This document shows positions 25,501 through 39,704 of a stretch of 64,000 nt of DNA, in pieces. The position numbers and the translations under genes are program-made. How positions within the stretch are numbered: position 1 is the first letter of the stretch; each line of letters opens with the position of its first letter. The DNA lies in assembly GCA_001510575.1 (NCBI GenBank), contig LNGK01000007.1, positions 857,651 through 921,650 on the forward strand, given 5' to 3'. The DNA is from Knoxdaviesia capensis (Eukaryota > Ascomycota > Sordariomycetes > Microascales > Gondwanamycetaceae). The notes beneath the pieces were generated by a model. That model had not been told where the DNA came from and searched no databases. It saw only the letters and a list, made by a program, of their open reading frames with translations.

Positions 25501-28500
25501 CCATATCTTTCCTTTTCTTTTTCCAGACACCTGGCAGACCCGACCCAAGAATTGAGACGATCACGCTTTTCACGGCTTGAAGTTGGAAGAGACAGACATG
25601 GACAGGACAGACAGGTGCGGAATTGCAGTTGCGTTTCGACTCCCAGCTTTGGGGCGGGCGGTCCTCTTTTTTTTCGAGCTAGGTTCGCCCGTCAGTCATT
25701 CCCCTTTTGATCTAGACTCAAAAAGAAAAAAAAAGTATCAATTAAAGAGTGATGATGCGTGGGTTGATTCCAAAGACGAGAACTTTGTCGTCGTCGTCGT
25801 CGTCGTTTATTCCGTTGCTTCGGAGGCTGCGTGGCTGGGCTGGCCTATCACCTCATCCGCGCGCGCCGTTGTGTAGTGTCTCCAGGACGAGCCAAACCCC
25901 CTGAAGGGTTTACCGTAACCTCTCCAGTCTCCGGCACAGAGGAACACGCACGCCTAAACAGGCGTAGAAGCTTTGCGTTTGGCTGGTAGGTTGGGAGGGG
26001 CCTGTCAGGCTGGCAAAAAATGGCGTTTTTATTTTATTTTATTTTACCAACAACCTTGCATATCGTGATGCTAATACCAGACCTCAATTTAAAATCCTTC
26101 CCCCCTCCGCGTTCTCGTTAATTAATTTTCCTTGTGAGACTAAAACCCGAGCCTGAGTTCTTAGTCACGGAAACTATTGGAGATTAAAAACGAGAAAAAG
26201 AGATTCGGGGTCTGCTTCGCGCTGTTTTATGTGCCAATAGCTTTTGCACACTCCCATACAGCTTGCCGTTTAATATGGCCATCCTCGTTATCTTAATATG
26301 CAGTCGCAGCAGCTGGTGTCTGCGGTTTTACCGGGGACCTGTTTTATGGCTGTCCCTTAGGGATTTTCATAATACTGCAGCACATATCAGACTGGAAGGA
26401 AAGAGGAGGGGTGGTCTGGTTTCCGGTTTATTGGGGAACCCTGTGGTGCGACCTTTCAAGAGAAGAGCGCGCTTTCCTGAATTAAGCAAAGGACCACAAA
26501 TATTTTCTTTTATTCCAGACCTTAATGCTGCAGTTCTTACCTGTGACATATATGCACACTAACGAACATGCGAGGATGAAAAAGCTGCTGGATATCGGAA
26601 CACTCACATGTGCAGAATGCTCCCCCCCCCCAAAAAGAAGCAAAAAAGAGGACGATGAAGAATAAAAAGAAAGAGAGAGAGAGAGAGGAGAGGAGAGGCA
26701 GGCACGAGCGACCAACAAACAAAAGAGCGGGGGCCCCAACATGCGTGTGATAAGGAGAGGACCAGAAGGAAAGAGAGGAAGATACGGGGAGTGTCGACTG
26801 ACTGGACTGGATGAAGGGCTGGAGCCAACAAGCGAAAGCCTGACCGAGTTCACGGCACTAGCGAAAGGGAAAAACTTACAGGTCACAAAATTGAGAGGAA
26901 AGAGAGAGAGAGAGAGAGAGAAGCGCAACAGTCGACAACAATAGCAATACGAAGGTCATTCAATAGGCACAATATGAAATGCGTCTGGACTGGTGACTGC
27001 ACTTGGTGTGAGGTCGATTTCGTGCTTGCTGTGGAGTCGGTTCTCTCTTGCTTTTCCCACACGTATAAATCACACGTTCTGTTATCAGATACCGATCCAC
27101 ACTCTTGTCAGGGTTGCACCGACAGGGCAAAGGAAGGAAGGAAGGAAGGCACGGCAGCCCGTTATTGAGGATTTAGTCCTGCCCCAGGAGAAGGAACGCT
27201 CCGCAAGGGCCAGGAAGGAGCGTGAGCGAAGAGGAGGGCAGCAGCAGCAGCAGCAGCAGCGACGATCGACGGCACCCAGAAACGCAGAGAATAGGAAGGA
27301 ACCCCCCAATATATGAAAGAGAGACGGAGACAGAGAGGAGACAGAGAGATTGCTTGGCTGACCAGGATCTGGGTCAACGAGTGCATGGCACGGGGCTTCG
27401 TCAGACGTGATTGGACCAGAGGGAAAGTGATGGCAGGTGCAACTTCCTGCAGATTTCCGTTGTCTGTGTCATTTTTCTGTCTGTCGTCGGTGCCCCCTTT
27501 TTGGAGCATCCAGCTGGAGCGGAAGATCGCATGTGCCGTTCCGTTACACATCACACAGAGTCTGGCCTGTGTGAGCATCTCCGTTGCAATGGAAGAAGAT
27601 TCAGCCCAACTCAAGTGTCCTGACTGCCCAAAACTACCACTTCCCGTACTGTAAGTACAGAACAGTACCGACCAGCATAGGCACAGCGGTTTTGGTAGGT
27701 AACACCTGTCCGGGAGCCGGTAACGAAAGACGCACACCAGAGAAAGTGATCTACGCCAGGGTTCCCGTTCAGCGAATTGCCACCAAATCCAACAATCCCA
27801 GCAAGCCTGAATGTATAATAGCGATGTTAATGGGACCGTACGGCTGAGAACGAGAAAATAGCCAGTTAACTCTAACTAACCACCCGTTGAACCCAAGATC
27901 GCAGGACTGTGATTGTGAGAAGAGGGACGGCTGGATTTTTAGTGCGCCTTGTTTTAGTGCGAAAAGGGGGCGTGTGAATTGCAGACAACAGCTGCAGCGG
28001 ACACACACCTGACTAATCTTCCGCACTGTCTCTCCGCACAGTACCGCCCTGTCTAATCGAGGGCTTTTTCGTTCCTTTTTTTCCTGGTTGTCGGTTGAGT
28101 TGTCGGTTGAGGCCGGTGAATGAACAAGTTTAGCGAGAAGAGGCCCTCTTTTTCTTTTTCTTCTCCTTCTGCTGACTGGTCCTCTCCCCTTTCCCCTCTT
28201 TTTTTCTCTCTGAATTCTCTCGCCTGTTGAGTTGCAGTAGTTTAGTGCGAAAGGTGAAAGCGCAACGATCGCGCCTTCTCCGTATCTCCCTCCCCACCTG
28301 ACCACCCCCCCCTCCCATCGGCTGGATCTCTTTCTCTATCTTTTCGCTCTTGCCCTCGCGCCTCACTTGTCGGCTGCTGCTTCCAGCACCTTCCGCTGGG
28401 TTAGTTAACATACGAATGGCACGAGTACGCCGAATGCGCATATGCGTTTATCCGAAAACAGAGTCTGGCAGATGACCGCTGTGGCTGCCCTGTCGCTGTT

Positions 28501-31500
28501 ATAGGAGGGTTCGCAAAACTGGTTGGCTGTAAGGCAACGCGATTACACGCGATGGTAACTAAAACAGAGACAGGAAACACACTTTCGATAAAAATCCCAG
28601 GAATTTTTATTTTAGAGTTATGTGACGGCTCCTTGCTGGACACGGTATAGCCTCTCTGCCGCCAACCAACCAAGCCAGCCAAAGCGAGCAAGCAGCAGTG
28701 GGTGGTTTTCCTTGGGTGTCCAATTCTGGTTAAAGCGCAGCTGTCAACGGGATGAACAAACCGGCGGTGGACAAAAGTGAACGAGGATGGGAATACTGGA
28801 GCTGTGGCTGCTTTCTGTGCCTTAACTCGCCTTCCCGTCTGGGCGATCCTCTTTCGCCCCCAGGACACGAACCGGCCAGAGTTCTGGCCGGATGCTGTGG
28901 TACGGTGGGATGGGCACTTGTTAACGGGCTTTCTTTCCCCCCCGCCCCAGCGGTCGGGACGGAGTTATGCCTAAACAGTGCAGCGTAGCCCACTAAAGAA
29001 GCGTTTTTGTTGTGGCTTTGGTTTCTATGCCGGCCTGGCCGTCCTGTCACCACCGTTCACTATCTTGTGCAGATACCCGCAAAGCCATGGGGGGTAGGAA
29101 GGAACTTGTTTCAATCGGGCTTGGGCAAAGGGAAAGGGGAGGGCAGGGCGGATTTTGCAGCCGGACACTTTCCTCTCGGGAGCATCTAGAACATAACGCG
29201 CGCCGCCCTTTGGAATCGCCGAGTTCACGCCTGTAGGAGCCTTCCTGCCTGGACCCCCAAGAATCTCCAGCCAGGCTGAACCACCCACCCGCTGCGACCG
29301 TTTCTCTCTCTTTCCCTCTCTCTCTCGGTAGTAACACGATGCTGTTCGGCTAGTCAGCACGGTACATCCTGCTTCACCGCAGTGGTACATCCGCCACCAG
29401 CACTGCACCGCCCAACACCGTGTACAGTGCCGGTACAGTACCGCCCGACGCCCTCTGTACCGCGGGGTGTACCGGACTAACACGCTGCGTTGGCAGGTGT
29501 TAGTGAGCAGTCAGCCAGTCCACTAGGAAAAAAAGAACAAAAACGAAATTGGAATATCCATGGTAGTGTTACCGCCAACAGTATTATTATCATTATTATT
29601 ATTATTCTACAAACACGCCCCCCCCATCGCGCCTTCTCATTGAAAAGAAATGGCGCCATTCCTAGTTGGGAAGTTATTAAACAAATAACCTGGACATTTT
29701 TCGTTATTTTGTGATTTTCTCGTTTTTATCGGTTCCTCCTCAAAGTTCTCTTGCTATTCTGCGATCTGCTACGGTATAACGAAGACATGTTAAGGACCTT
29801 TTTTCACATTTAAGATTAGCTATTGCTGGTAATACAGGGTGTCCTGACAAGATATGAACGTCTTGTCAAGCGAGAGTGATGTGATAGAATTCGCACCGCA
29901 ACGAAGCGATAAATAATGCTTTTTCGTGCTTGGAGGTGTGTTGATGAAGTGTTGACATGTATCTGGGGCTGCTTGGACCTTTTCAACGGGGGATAAGATT
30001 GCATACAGGCCAGGGGCTGATAAACCTCCAGATACAAAATTGCTCAAGCAGGCAGTTCCCAGGCTCGTAATCAGGTTCTTTCCGAGTGCTTCAGATGGCT
30101 TGCAAGTTGCACTGGACTGGATGTCACAGGGCGGATGCGCGGTGGTGGTGGTCGACGGGCCTGTGCTTGGTGGGTGGAGGACGAAGCCCCGAGTACCGTT
30201 GGAATGTGTTGTCATGGGAAGAAGTGCCCAGTACTGCACCAGTGCATGCAATCTGTATCAACCGAACAGAGAGAACGCAAACCACACGCGGCACAGTCGT
30301 CTTTCTCTTCTGTCGCTTCTGGTGTCTGGACGCCCCGCCTCCCCCCTCCAAAATCCAATCTATCTATATACTGTATGTGTTCTCACGCTCCAACAAAAGA
30401 CAGGTCTCGGTTTCATTGGTGCAGACCCGCGCCCCCCTCACTCTGACTCTAAAAGATGCCTTGACTCCTCTCTCCACAAGAACGACGCAGGGAAGTGTTC
30501 TACGAGATTTCCCAATCCGAGAACACGCCGTGATCCGTGAACGAAGGGGGAAGGAAGTCTTCTGCGGATAACCAGAGCGGCGCTACACAGACGTTGAACA
30601 CCTACTGTACTGTACTGTACTGGATTGATAGGCCCGGGACATCTGTACATGCCTCTCGTTTTTCCCCCCTCGGCTCTGCAGGCGGGCCGATCTGGAAAGA
30701 ACGAACCTGTTCATGACTGCCGCTCGTTTGATATGCCTCGTCGGCGAGAAGTCCGAGGAAAAAAAAAAAAACACTGGGGGAAAAGAGGAGACACTTGCAC
30801 GACCGGAGTAAAAAAAAAACCTCCCGCCTTTTTCTCCTATCCCAAGACCCCAGGGCTAGGTTATCTACAGTATACATCTGTGCTCCTTTTTTATCGCTCT
30901 TTTCTTTGCCTCCAGTTTTTGGCACATCCCGTCCGAGAGCGCAGAAGCCAGCAGATACCAAGCTTGGCCTGTTCCAGTGCGGTGGAATCTCGCGATACGG
31001 ACCAAGGGCTTCACAGAGAGAAGCGATGGCGCGTGGGCCACTTCAACCCGCGCAAAACGAAGAGAAAGGACGCCCTGCCCCTCCCCCCAGTCACGCATCT
31101 TTTTTTGTTCTTTGATCTCGCTTGCTATCTCGACATGAAACCGCCAACATCCACACGCACACATACAGCCTTATCTCTCGCCTCTCGCTCTCGCTCTCGC
31201 TCCTGGCTGTGGGTGTTGTGTTGCTGTTCTGCTCTGAGTCTCACTCATCATCCCGGTTAAAACACGGCATGTATAGACGACTTCCTAGTTAGGCAATTCG
31301 CGAAGGTTCGGGATAAAACTCGACACATGTGCAACTGTGCTCCGCCGTGGTTGATCTCAGACGCGATTTCTCTCCGGTCCGTGGCTGTCTTTTTTCTTCT
31401 CCGTGGCGCGGCCACCCGGACGTTGTTGGGACGGGTATTTATAGATCTGTGGCCGCGTTACGGATTGGACCAGCAGCCTTCGAAGGTTCGGGCTCTGGTA

Positions 31501-34500
31501 CGGTCGAATCGGGACTTGCCAGGTCTCACTCTTGCTGCCGACAGTGCTGCTTTTCCCGCACCGAAGTTTCTGGAGTTGTCGTTCCTTCTCGCTTTGTCCG
31601 ATCTCGGGAGGATTCCCCAAGCTGCGCGCGTATCGAGAATGCAAGGAACAAAGATGTATTACCGTATTAAGTAATTTTCGAAGCAATCCACGAAATCTCC
31701 CTCTCTCCCTCTCTCTCTCCTTACTCATGCCACGATTCAAAACCTTCACTGGCCCCTCCATCCGAAAAAAGAAATCTAGTAAATCCCGTTTCTATATCTG
31801 CGGGGAGGTGTCGGTGCTTCCGGACCACCAGGCGTGTGGAAAGGAGGTTCTCTCGGTCTCTCTTCCCTCGAAACAGCCTCGTCTTTTGCGCCCATGCTCG
31901 GTCAACTCTTCTTTTCTGCTCTCCATCTCGACGTTATAGATTTGGGACCTCGGGCTTTTGTCTGTGCGAGGACACCCCTCTCAACCTCCACTCACATCTA
32001 CATAGACATACACTGCCATCTGCCGCCAAAAGTACCTAACCGCTGTGTTCAAGTGCATGAAGGAACGAAACGAAGTGCCAGGCGCTGGCCCGTTCCCAAC
32101 CATGACTCATAAATATACATGTACATACAGGCGGGTGGTCTCACTGTCACATGCCCACTCCTTACGGCGACGCACGCTGTGCTCCTCCAGGCTTCGGGGG
32201 AATTCCTGCTTCCTGCTTCCACGACCGGTAAGATCCGACGTGCCAGCGATCAGAGATGGTCCGCTGAACTTACCGGTGGTGATAACAACCAGACGAATCT
32301 GGGATGGAAAATAATAAAGAAAAAACGCAGGAAGCCAACCATGAGAATTTCCTCTTTGGAATATAGTCCACGCCCCTTACCAACTCGGGGGCGTGAACCA
32401 GAGACAGAGAGTTCACCTCGGACTTTCCGTCATAACCCCGCTACAGTGAGCCGCCGCCGACAACAAACTAGGCGCGGGCGGAAGGGATGGGACTGCAACG
32501 CTCGAGGACTTTCACAGACAACTTTGCTTCCGGATTGGGAAGTGAAGCTGTACACAAGACATCGCCAGAAAAAAAAATCTTCCACACTCTTCCATTTGCA
32601 CGGCGTGGGGAGACTGGATCTCGGCCCGTGGTAGAGTGTTTACATACGACTGAGGGAGGGGGGTGTCATACTGACCTGAGTGAGGATGACTGATTGCTTG
32701 TGGACACGGTCAATATCAGTGACGATGACCTGCCAGCAACCGGGTCGTCCTCCGTTATTTGATTGTGTGGCCATCACCCATATCCCGACCCACGGGCGGC
32801 GGCATCGTTCAAAAGAATGCCACGGATTGGGGGCCGGTCGAGATAAATCTGCCATGTCGGGGAGGACCTTCGCCGCAACAGAACAGACACACAAAGACAA
32901 CCGAAAAAGAAAAATCAATCCGAGGATCAGAACAAGAGACACAGATAGAGGGAGAGACAGGCGATGCAGTCAGTGAGTCTGGCGCACAAGTGCACGTAAG
33001 GGAATATAGATGCACTGTACACCACAACGATGCTTGTTTGCAAGACATGCGTCTTTTGCCAGCACCATAGCCCACGCCTTGCGGACTGTCTCCATCCGTC
33101 ACTGTACAACTTGGGTTTGCTGTTTGGCTGCTGTCTGAGTGCGAAGCATGGGACTTCACCGCCTATCAACCTCGGGAGAGTCCCGAGGGATACCGTGGGC
33201 ATATAGTTTGGCGAGACCACGCAGCCTATTCCCGAGCCACTCGGCCATAGGAGGAGCAGGACTCAGAGAGACCAACAGACAATCCTGTCAGTTCATATGA
33301 CGGCCTGCTACAGGAACGTAGCAGTATCTCGCTCTGGCGGGCTTCTCGCTGCAACAGGGATACAACGCGTTGTATCACCTGGCCACGCCACACGCGCTCT
33401 GCTCGGGCTCACAAAGGCCAATAATGACGCTGAAAGCCCATCAACGGGCTGTATGTTCCGTGGAGATGTCAAACAAACAGGCTGTTGGACGATAGGAGAA
33501 ATAAACCAGAACAAGAAGGAAGCTCTAGAACAGAGAGGAACAAAAAAGAAAACACGCCCGGAGGGTCGGTCGAGCCGACATGCGGGACAAAGTGGTGACG
33601 GGGTACACCAACACAAGACACCAGAGAAACCCGTCTGCGCGCCTCAAAGAACGTAGGTTTGAGACATGGCGGAGAGGACCAAGACGGGCGCGATACGCCC
33701 AGTCACTCTGCAGTGCCGTTCTGGAGATAGATGCCCTTGGAGGAGGGGGGGCAGCAGTCCTGCGGCCCAAACGGCGCAAGAGGGCAAAGGCGACTTGCAG
33801 CCGGTATTGCCCCCGGGGAGCTATCCCTCGTGGAGGCGAACGGCATTGGGAGAGAGAAAGAGAGAGCCCACAGCGCAGAATCCTGCCAGGCTGCAGGCTG
33901 AGCAGCCGCCCGAAAGGCCAAATGCGGCGCCAGCGCGGTTACATGCATGCACAGCGGAAGATGTAATGGATGACGCAGCGGGTTGCACAAGCAAACATTT
34001 CACACACACATATACACATGCTCTGTGTGAGGAGACAAGAGAAACAAGTCAGTTGTGCTGCATGGACCAGGACAAGCCGAGGTGGTGGATGTGTGGGTGT
34101 ATACCTGTCGCTGTCCTGGTGGACTGTACTGAAGGTCGGTAGTCAAGCCATCTTGGAGCTGGGAGGTTGAAGCTCGATTCCACGATCGCGATGATCCGGG
34201 ATGAAGCGTGAGGTAGAACTGACGAGTATCACGAGTGAGGTTGCTTTAAGAGAGCCGGGTAATAGTAGGTAGAACTGGAAGCCGGCTGTCTGTGCGTTTC
34301 AGAATAGGGGGCAGCAAGCAGCAGCATCGCGAATCGTAACTTCAGCACACATGCTCCTTCTGTTCATTCCCCAGCGCCTGATTTCCCAGGCACCAAAAAG
34401 CCGGTCTCACCAAGGCCAGACAAACGAACACCAGGAAAACTGGAGACCTCCCCGTTCAGGCAATAACGAGAGGATTTGGCGCGTCTGATTGGCCAGGCCC

Positions 34501-36492
34501 CGGCAGTTCCTTCCGAAGCTGCAAGCTCCCTTAAACGGCTGACATAACACAGCCGGTATTAGTCAGGAGAAGACAAGAAAAAATAGTCGACCAGGAGGCC
34601 AGACCCTGAAATTTCTGCGACATTGAGTGCATCAGCGCACCATCGCACGGGTCTGAAACATCAAATGTCTGGGCCTCATAGCCGGTCGCTGTGAACGGGA
34701 ATGTGGGATTTTTCTTCTTGCAGGACGTTCTTGTTTGCTCGTACGGAGCACTCTGGTCGGTAGGGTTTTCTGTGGCATTGTCGCTGCAGTATAGACAGAG
34801 AGAGTATTCACTCCGTTGGTGGTTTACGCCGTCATGCTTGCCGCTCGGAGGAGTGCCGTATTTTCGTTCAAAACATCTGCGGGAGATCGTTTTATGGTGA
34901 TCCAGCTTCACGTCGATGGATGTATATTCTAGCACTTTGCATGGTGTTCTCAATCCACTCGTCGTGATTTACCCAACGCGATATTCCGTTCGTTATCCTT
35001 TTTTTCGTTTCCTCCTCAGCCAAAAAACCCCCAACCTTTAGAGAGCCGCCGAGATGCTTCTGTATGTGTTTGGGCTCTGGTCTCCTGTGCGGGTCGATTG
35101 GGGGAGGGGAGACACCGTTGAAGTTTCAACTTGTGCGCCACCATCCTGATTCTGCTGTACGCCACACCACTTTGCGCAAGTCGCACTCGTACGTTCAGTC
35201 TACGTACATGCAGCAGCACTAATCAAAGCATTCAATGCTCGTGTGGCCGTCGTCATCGTGAAGCGCATGCCGCCCCTCTTTCTCTCGCTCTCTCTTAGAC
35301 TTGCCCTCTCCATTTAAGCATATCTGTCTGTAGGAACCCGTGCTATATTGCCTAGACTGTACAGTATAGGTCCGCAATGCCTGCTTCATGCGCCGTACTG
35401 TGGGAGAAGCGCCCCGGTTCCTCCTTTTTCGCTCTATGAAGGGGGCCCGGTCAATACTGAGACGATGGTTGATTTTCTGGTGCTGTGCTGAGCTTTGGTG
35501 GTGTGAGGCCCCAAGCAACAACCCTGGCCCAAATCGCCCTCTCCTCCTTCACTTGGTCTGGGCGTTGACTCGACAGTGGGAGACTCACTCACAAGCTGCC
35601 CAGGGTATCTCCCGAAGCAACATGTCCCCGTCCCGAGCAATTTTGCTGGGATCGGTACTCGTGCGTGCACCTTCTGGTACCTTGCAGGAAGAACATCGAA
35701 GAAGAAGAAAAAAATGGATATCGGCCGCTCTTATTGAAGCTTTTGCAGGCAGTGTCGTTGTGGGCTTTTGATTTGATCGTCGGTCGGCCGGGCCTTGTAC
35801 CTGGCCCACACAGTTTCTATGGCCACAGTACATCCAGAAGTCTCCACGGTCTGGCTCCTGCTGCTGTTTCGTCTTTCTCTCTCTCGTTCCTGCTCCTTGT
35901 TTTACACGTACGCTCTTTCCTCCTCTTTTTTCTCCGTCTCCTCTCTTTTGATTTATTTGATTTTTTTTTCTCTTCGTCACCACCTATTATTCCCTTCTTA
36001 ATACCTTTTCGTTTCTCTTCGTGATCTCTTCTTCTTCCCTTCGGTCATACTAGCTGGATGCTGGTTGGAGTAGACATCGATCTTCTTGTCATTCCTTTTC
36101 CATTTGCCTCCTGGTGACGCCTTTTTTGCTCTTTTTATATCTTCATTCATTCCTTCCTTTTCACTTCTCCCGGCGAGTCCGTACTTCCATATCGACGACA
36201 ATATATTCTTTTCGACGACCTGTACTCTTCTGTTTCTGCCGTCCCAGTTCGATATCGACTTCGTTCTCTCTTCTGCTTTTGTGTGCTGCCCGCCGTTCGA
36301 TTCTAAATGATTTGATACCACTTTTGTGCCTTTCCCTTTCTCTTCTTTCCATTCTTCACGCTCTCTTTCAGGTGTCCGTATCGCGCTTTACACCAATATT
36401 TCGAAGACGCCGGCCGTCCCCAACGAATCTTCGCACTTCTATATATACCACCTCTTCCTGTCTAAGACAAATCCCCGTCACATCTATTCACG
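22501..36492. other. Extended gene desert up to PLS1
   Basis: About 14 kb has only short, overlapping open frames on both strands with no domain signature. Simple sequence includes A-runs near 22577 and 24970, a GTC repeat near 25790-25805, a CAG repeat at 27240-27261, GA repeats near 26680-26690 and 26905-26922, and a TTA/ATT repeat at 29582-29607. From about 35830 to 36490 the sequence becomes a C/T-rich leader for PLS1. No transposon motif, rRNA or tRNA was recognised. Small spliced genes or non-coding RNAs could be missed by eye. Confidence 0.35.
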
Positions 36493-37503
36493 ATGGCCAA
36501 CAAGATCCAGTTGACAGCCATCGCGGCTGCTGCGGTGTTCTTGATTAGTGGATGCATCGAGTTGGGATTCTCGCTTATCGTGCTGGCCAACCGCAATGAA
36601 ATAAACACTACCGGTGTCCAGGCAGCTCGGAATCTGCTGTACATCCAGTTCCCTCTTGAAGGTTTGTGCATTCAAACCCTTCCCTTGCCTTATAGCTGGT
36701 GTCTTGTTAGCGGGAGGCGCTTTCTGGCTGCTATCCCGCCCTGCATTACACGCTTGAGGTTGGTTGTACATTTTGGTGGGGTTAGGGAGAAATTGTTCTC
36801 AAGTCTTTCCAATGACGAGAGAGCAAGTCTCCCGAGACAAACCACAATCCGGAATGAACAAGCCCAGCGTGAGACAGACATAAGCTTCGCGGGGAGTACA
36901 GAACAAACCAACCAAACAAACCAAACCAAAAAAGCCCATGATTACACAACGGCGCAAACATTCAGCTAACCTCGTTTCTCCACGTCCTCCCTTGTAGCCG
37001 GTATCGCGAACGCCGTGATGATCATGATCACCTTCCTTGCCTGCATCCCCGGCCTGCTGCTGCCCCCGCGCACGTGGCTCAAGGTCGGCGGCGGCATGGT
37101 GTCGGTGTGCGGTCTGTTCACCATGTGCATCGGAGTGTACCTGTGGGTGCTGACCCTGAACATGCGTGAGGACCTGCACGAGATCTTCAAGCTGCAGTCC
37201 GACGACACCAAGTCGATGCTCCAGCTCGACTTCTCGTGCTGCGGCTACATCAACAGCACCAGCCCCGCCTTCGTCACCAACTCCATCTGCACCAGCCCCG
37301 CCGCCGCCGCCGTCACCCGTGGTTGCGCCGCGCCGCTGACCTCGTTCGCCAACAACTTCATCGATGTTATCTTCACCGCCGTCTTTGGCATGGTCGGCGT
37401 CGACGCCCTCTTCGTGCTCGCCCTCGCCTGCCTGCTCAAGGACCGCAAGGAGCGTGAGCGCTACCGCCACATCGACGAGAAGACCGGATACCGTGCCCTC
37501 TAA
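36493..37503 (+). CDS. PLS1: Tetraspanin, Pls1 family
   Basis: Exons 36493-36661 and 36998-37503 are joined in phase 1 over a 336-base intron (GTTTGT donor, CTAAC branch near 36965, TAG acceptor), giving 224 residues, the usual Pls1 length. There are four membrane segments: about 7-32, 58-78, 86-110 and 175-198. The large extracellular loop holds the tetraspanin CCG signature at 137-139 plus C154 and C166, enough for two disulfides. The junction reads QFPLEAGIANA, and the tail has LLKDRKERERYRHIDEK; both match my recollection of fungal Pls1. In plant pathogens Pls1 is needed for penetration-peg emergence from appressoria. In saprotrophs such as Podospora it acts in ascospore germination, with NADPH oxidase. 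The intron is long for this genome but the frame across it is exact. The gene converges on the copper transporter gene. Confidence 0.9.
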
Positions 37504-38988
37504 ACGAAAACCGCCCCGGATTTAAAAAACAAAAAAAACAAAAAGAAAGTGTTCGACAGAGACGTGATGTCCCATTCTCTCTTCCGTTGTCTCCCTTCCT
37601 CTCGATCTGGTCGCGTCTGTTGTCATATCTCGTCGTTCCAGCCCCCGATGGTTGTTCCTACCGTCGACATCATAATCCACGAGCCAGGGTCTCGGAGGAT
37701 TTATCAGAAATCTGGCCATGTCTCTTGCGATCTTTCTCCAAGCTTTTTTTCCCCTTTTCCACCTTGCCGATGAAAATCTCTCTCCAGCTTTTTATTATAC
37801 CTCTCTTTTTTTCCTCTTTCTATATACATACTCTTTTTTTTTTTCTTTTGTGGTTTTTGCTCTTCTCTTTCAAGCCCGATATTCTCAGGATCTTCCACGG
37901 CGCCATCTTCTTATTAGTTCTTCGTTTCTCGCTCTCGTTTTTTTCTCCTGTTCTGCGTCCAGTCGCTGCCTTTTTTATATATACACTTTTTTTTCTGTTG
38001 TTTTTTTTCTCTGTCGGTTCATGATCACCATGAGATACCAGCTTGTTGCGTTCGTGTGCGGTGCTCTGCGGTGGGAGTTAGCGGAGGTTGGAGTGCTGGA
38101 GTAGATTAGTATACCTAGAAAATCCTATATTATAGCTAAATCTCATATATTTTGAAATGGCTGTGTGTGTTGAGTTGGGTGTGAGTGTGAGTCAAGGTAT
38201 CTGTCGGTGGCTCCTTGTTATTCTTATAGCAGCCTCACATGTCAGGGTCACGTAGGTACTCAAGACATAATGGCATGAGCAGATTCTGCGCATGTCTTCA
38301 CACTTACACAGCGAGGTGGAGGAAGCTGCTGTGTGCGAAGATACCGCCGGCCCTTCTGGTGCTCAACAAATGGGCCGGTCAAGCAAGTTGGAGTTGCAAA
38401 GCCTTGGCCCGCCATGTTTCACATTCACGCCCACATCCACAAAGCGACAAAGAGAGAAAGGGGGGAGCCAATGCTCAGGAACAAGATCAGAAGAAAGACC
38501 GAGGGTTGCAGTCGCACCGCCTGGGAGAAAACGCGCAAGAAATGGATCATATATTTTATTCCCGCGATGGGGGGGGGTTTTGCTTGCTTGCGCTGTGCTG
38601 TGCCGTGCTATGCTTGTAAAGCGCAATCCCGCGAGAACTGGACGTCAACGTCGTTCGCCACGACCCGGAGAAACCGGAATGAAAAGAACACAAAAAGAAA
38701 ATACGAAAAGAAAACACGAAAAGAAAAGAAACACACGGCAAGGTACATCCAGGAGAGAATCTCTCCAACTGCCAGATAAATCATGAAACTGCATCCAAAC
38801 AACAAGAAGAACAGAAGAAAAAAAAAAGACTCGGAACCGACTTGGCTAATGCCGGCCCGACACCGGAGACAGGTTGAATAAGGAAGGAAAAGAAGGCATC
38901 ACGGTCTCCAGCCCGGCTGGAAGACTCGCCCCCGTTTCCCCGTCATTGTGCCCCGTAGAAAGAGAATGCGCGAAACCGGCCGAGCTCT
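37504..38988. other. Convergent 3' regions of PLS1 and CTR
   Basis: T-rich sequence (37740-38010) follows the PLS1 stop and A-rich sequence (38690-38830) follows the opposite gene. Both are consistent with 3' untranslated and polyadenylation regions. Nothing coding was supported. Confidence 0.4.
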
Positions 38989-39704
38989 CTAGTGCTCCGA
39001 GATGAGGCTGTAGCGGCCGACCGCCAGGCTCCCGAGGAACACTCCGCCCAGCACGGACAGGAAGTAGCCGATGTTCATGGTCATGACAGCCAGCATGCTA
39101 CATCGCGGGTGGGGCGTCAGTGTACACGCGCAAGAAAACGACACAAACAGACCAAGAGGGATCACGCCCCTGAGGGGGGAGGTAGAGACCAAAGAACTTA
39201 CAGCAGGTACCCAACGCCGGCCAGCGCAACATCCAAGCACGCGCGCACAGGGTCCACGGAGAAGCGCCACGGCCGCGCAATGCCGCCGTGGCGCTGCACC
39301 ACCACGACGTTCTCCTCGGCGCCGTTCTCGGAGAGCACCATCGGCCGCGCCATGCTCTCCTTGGACACGCGCTCGGCGAGCGTCTGGCGGCCGGTCACGG
39401 CCACGTAGCGGCGCTTCAGGTCGGCGTCCAGCCACCGCTTCTCCTGCACGCTCTTCACCGCCAGCAGGCCGCGGCCGAGCGCCGCGAGCACGATCAGGAA
39501 GATGCAGGTGCCGGCGTACGCGCCGGCCGAGTCCGGGGTCCACGCGGTCGAGAAGAGCGGCGTCGACGAGCCGGTGAAGAAGGCCATCGCCATGTGCGAC
39601 GACGACGACGAGCCGTCATGGTCCATGTCCATCGTGGTGGTGGCGGCGGTGGTGGTGGAGGCGAGGCCTGCAGAGTGGTCGTCAGCTCCGTGTCGGCGGT
39701 CCAT
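38989..39704 (-). CDS. Ctr-family copper transporter
   Basis: Exon 1 (39704-39202) and exon 2 (39097-38989) are joined in phase 2 over a 104-base intron (GTAAGT donor, TAG acceptor), giving 203 residues. Ctr proteins are trimeric Cu(I) importers with three membrane helices. The N terminus has the methionine/histidine cluster MDMDH (25-29) and HMAMAF (37-42), typical copper-collecting motifs. Helix 1 lies at about 61-83. Helix 2 begins near 155 and carries the selectivity motif MxxxM at 169-173. Helix 3 follows immediately and carries GxxxG at 186-190 for helix packing. The loop of about 70 residues between helices 1 and 2 is cytosolic. The join LLMLAVMTMN restores helix 2, whereas without the intron the frame stops. 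High or low affinity and plasma or vacuolar location cannot be read from the sequence. Confidence 0.92.

Noticed and set aside
30625..31260. Another 211-codon plus-strand open frame in the desert
   Set aside because: It runs through poly-A and TCTCGC simple repeats and has no domain or codon bias.
34531..34953. 140-codon minus-strand frame with several cysteines
   Set aside because: I could not match it to any transposon or protein family. The base composition equals the flanks and no splice partners were found.
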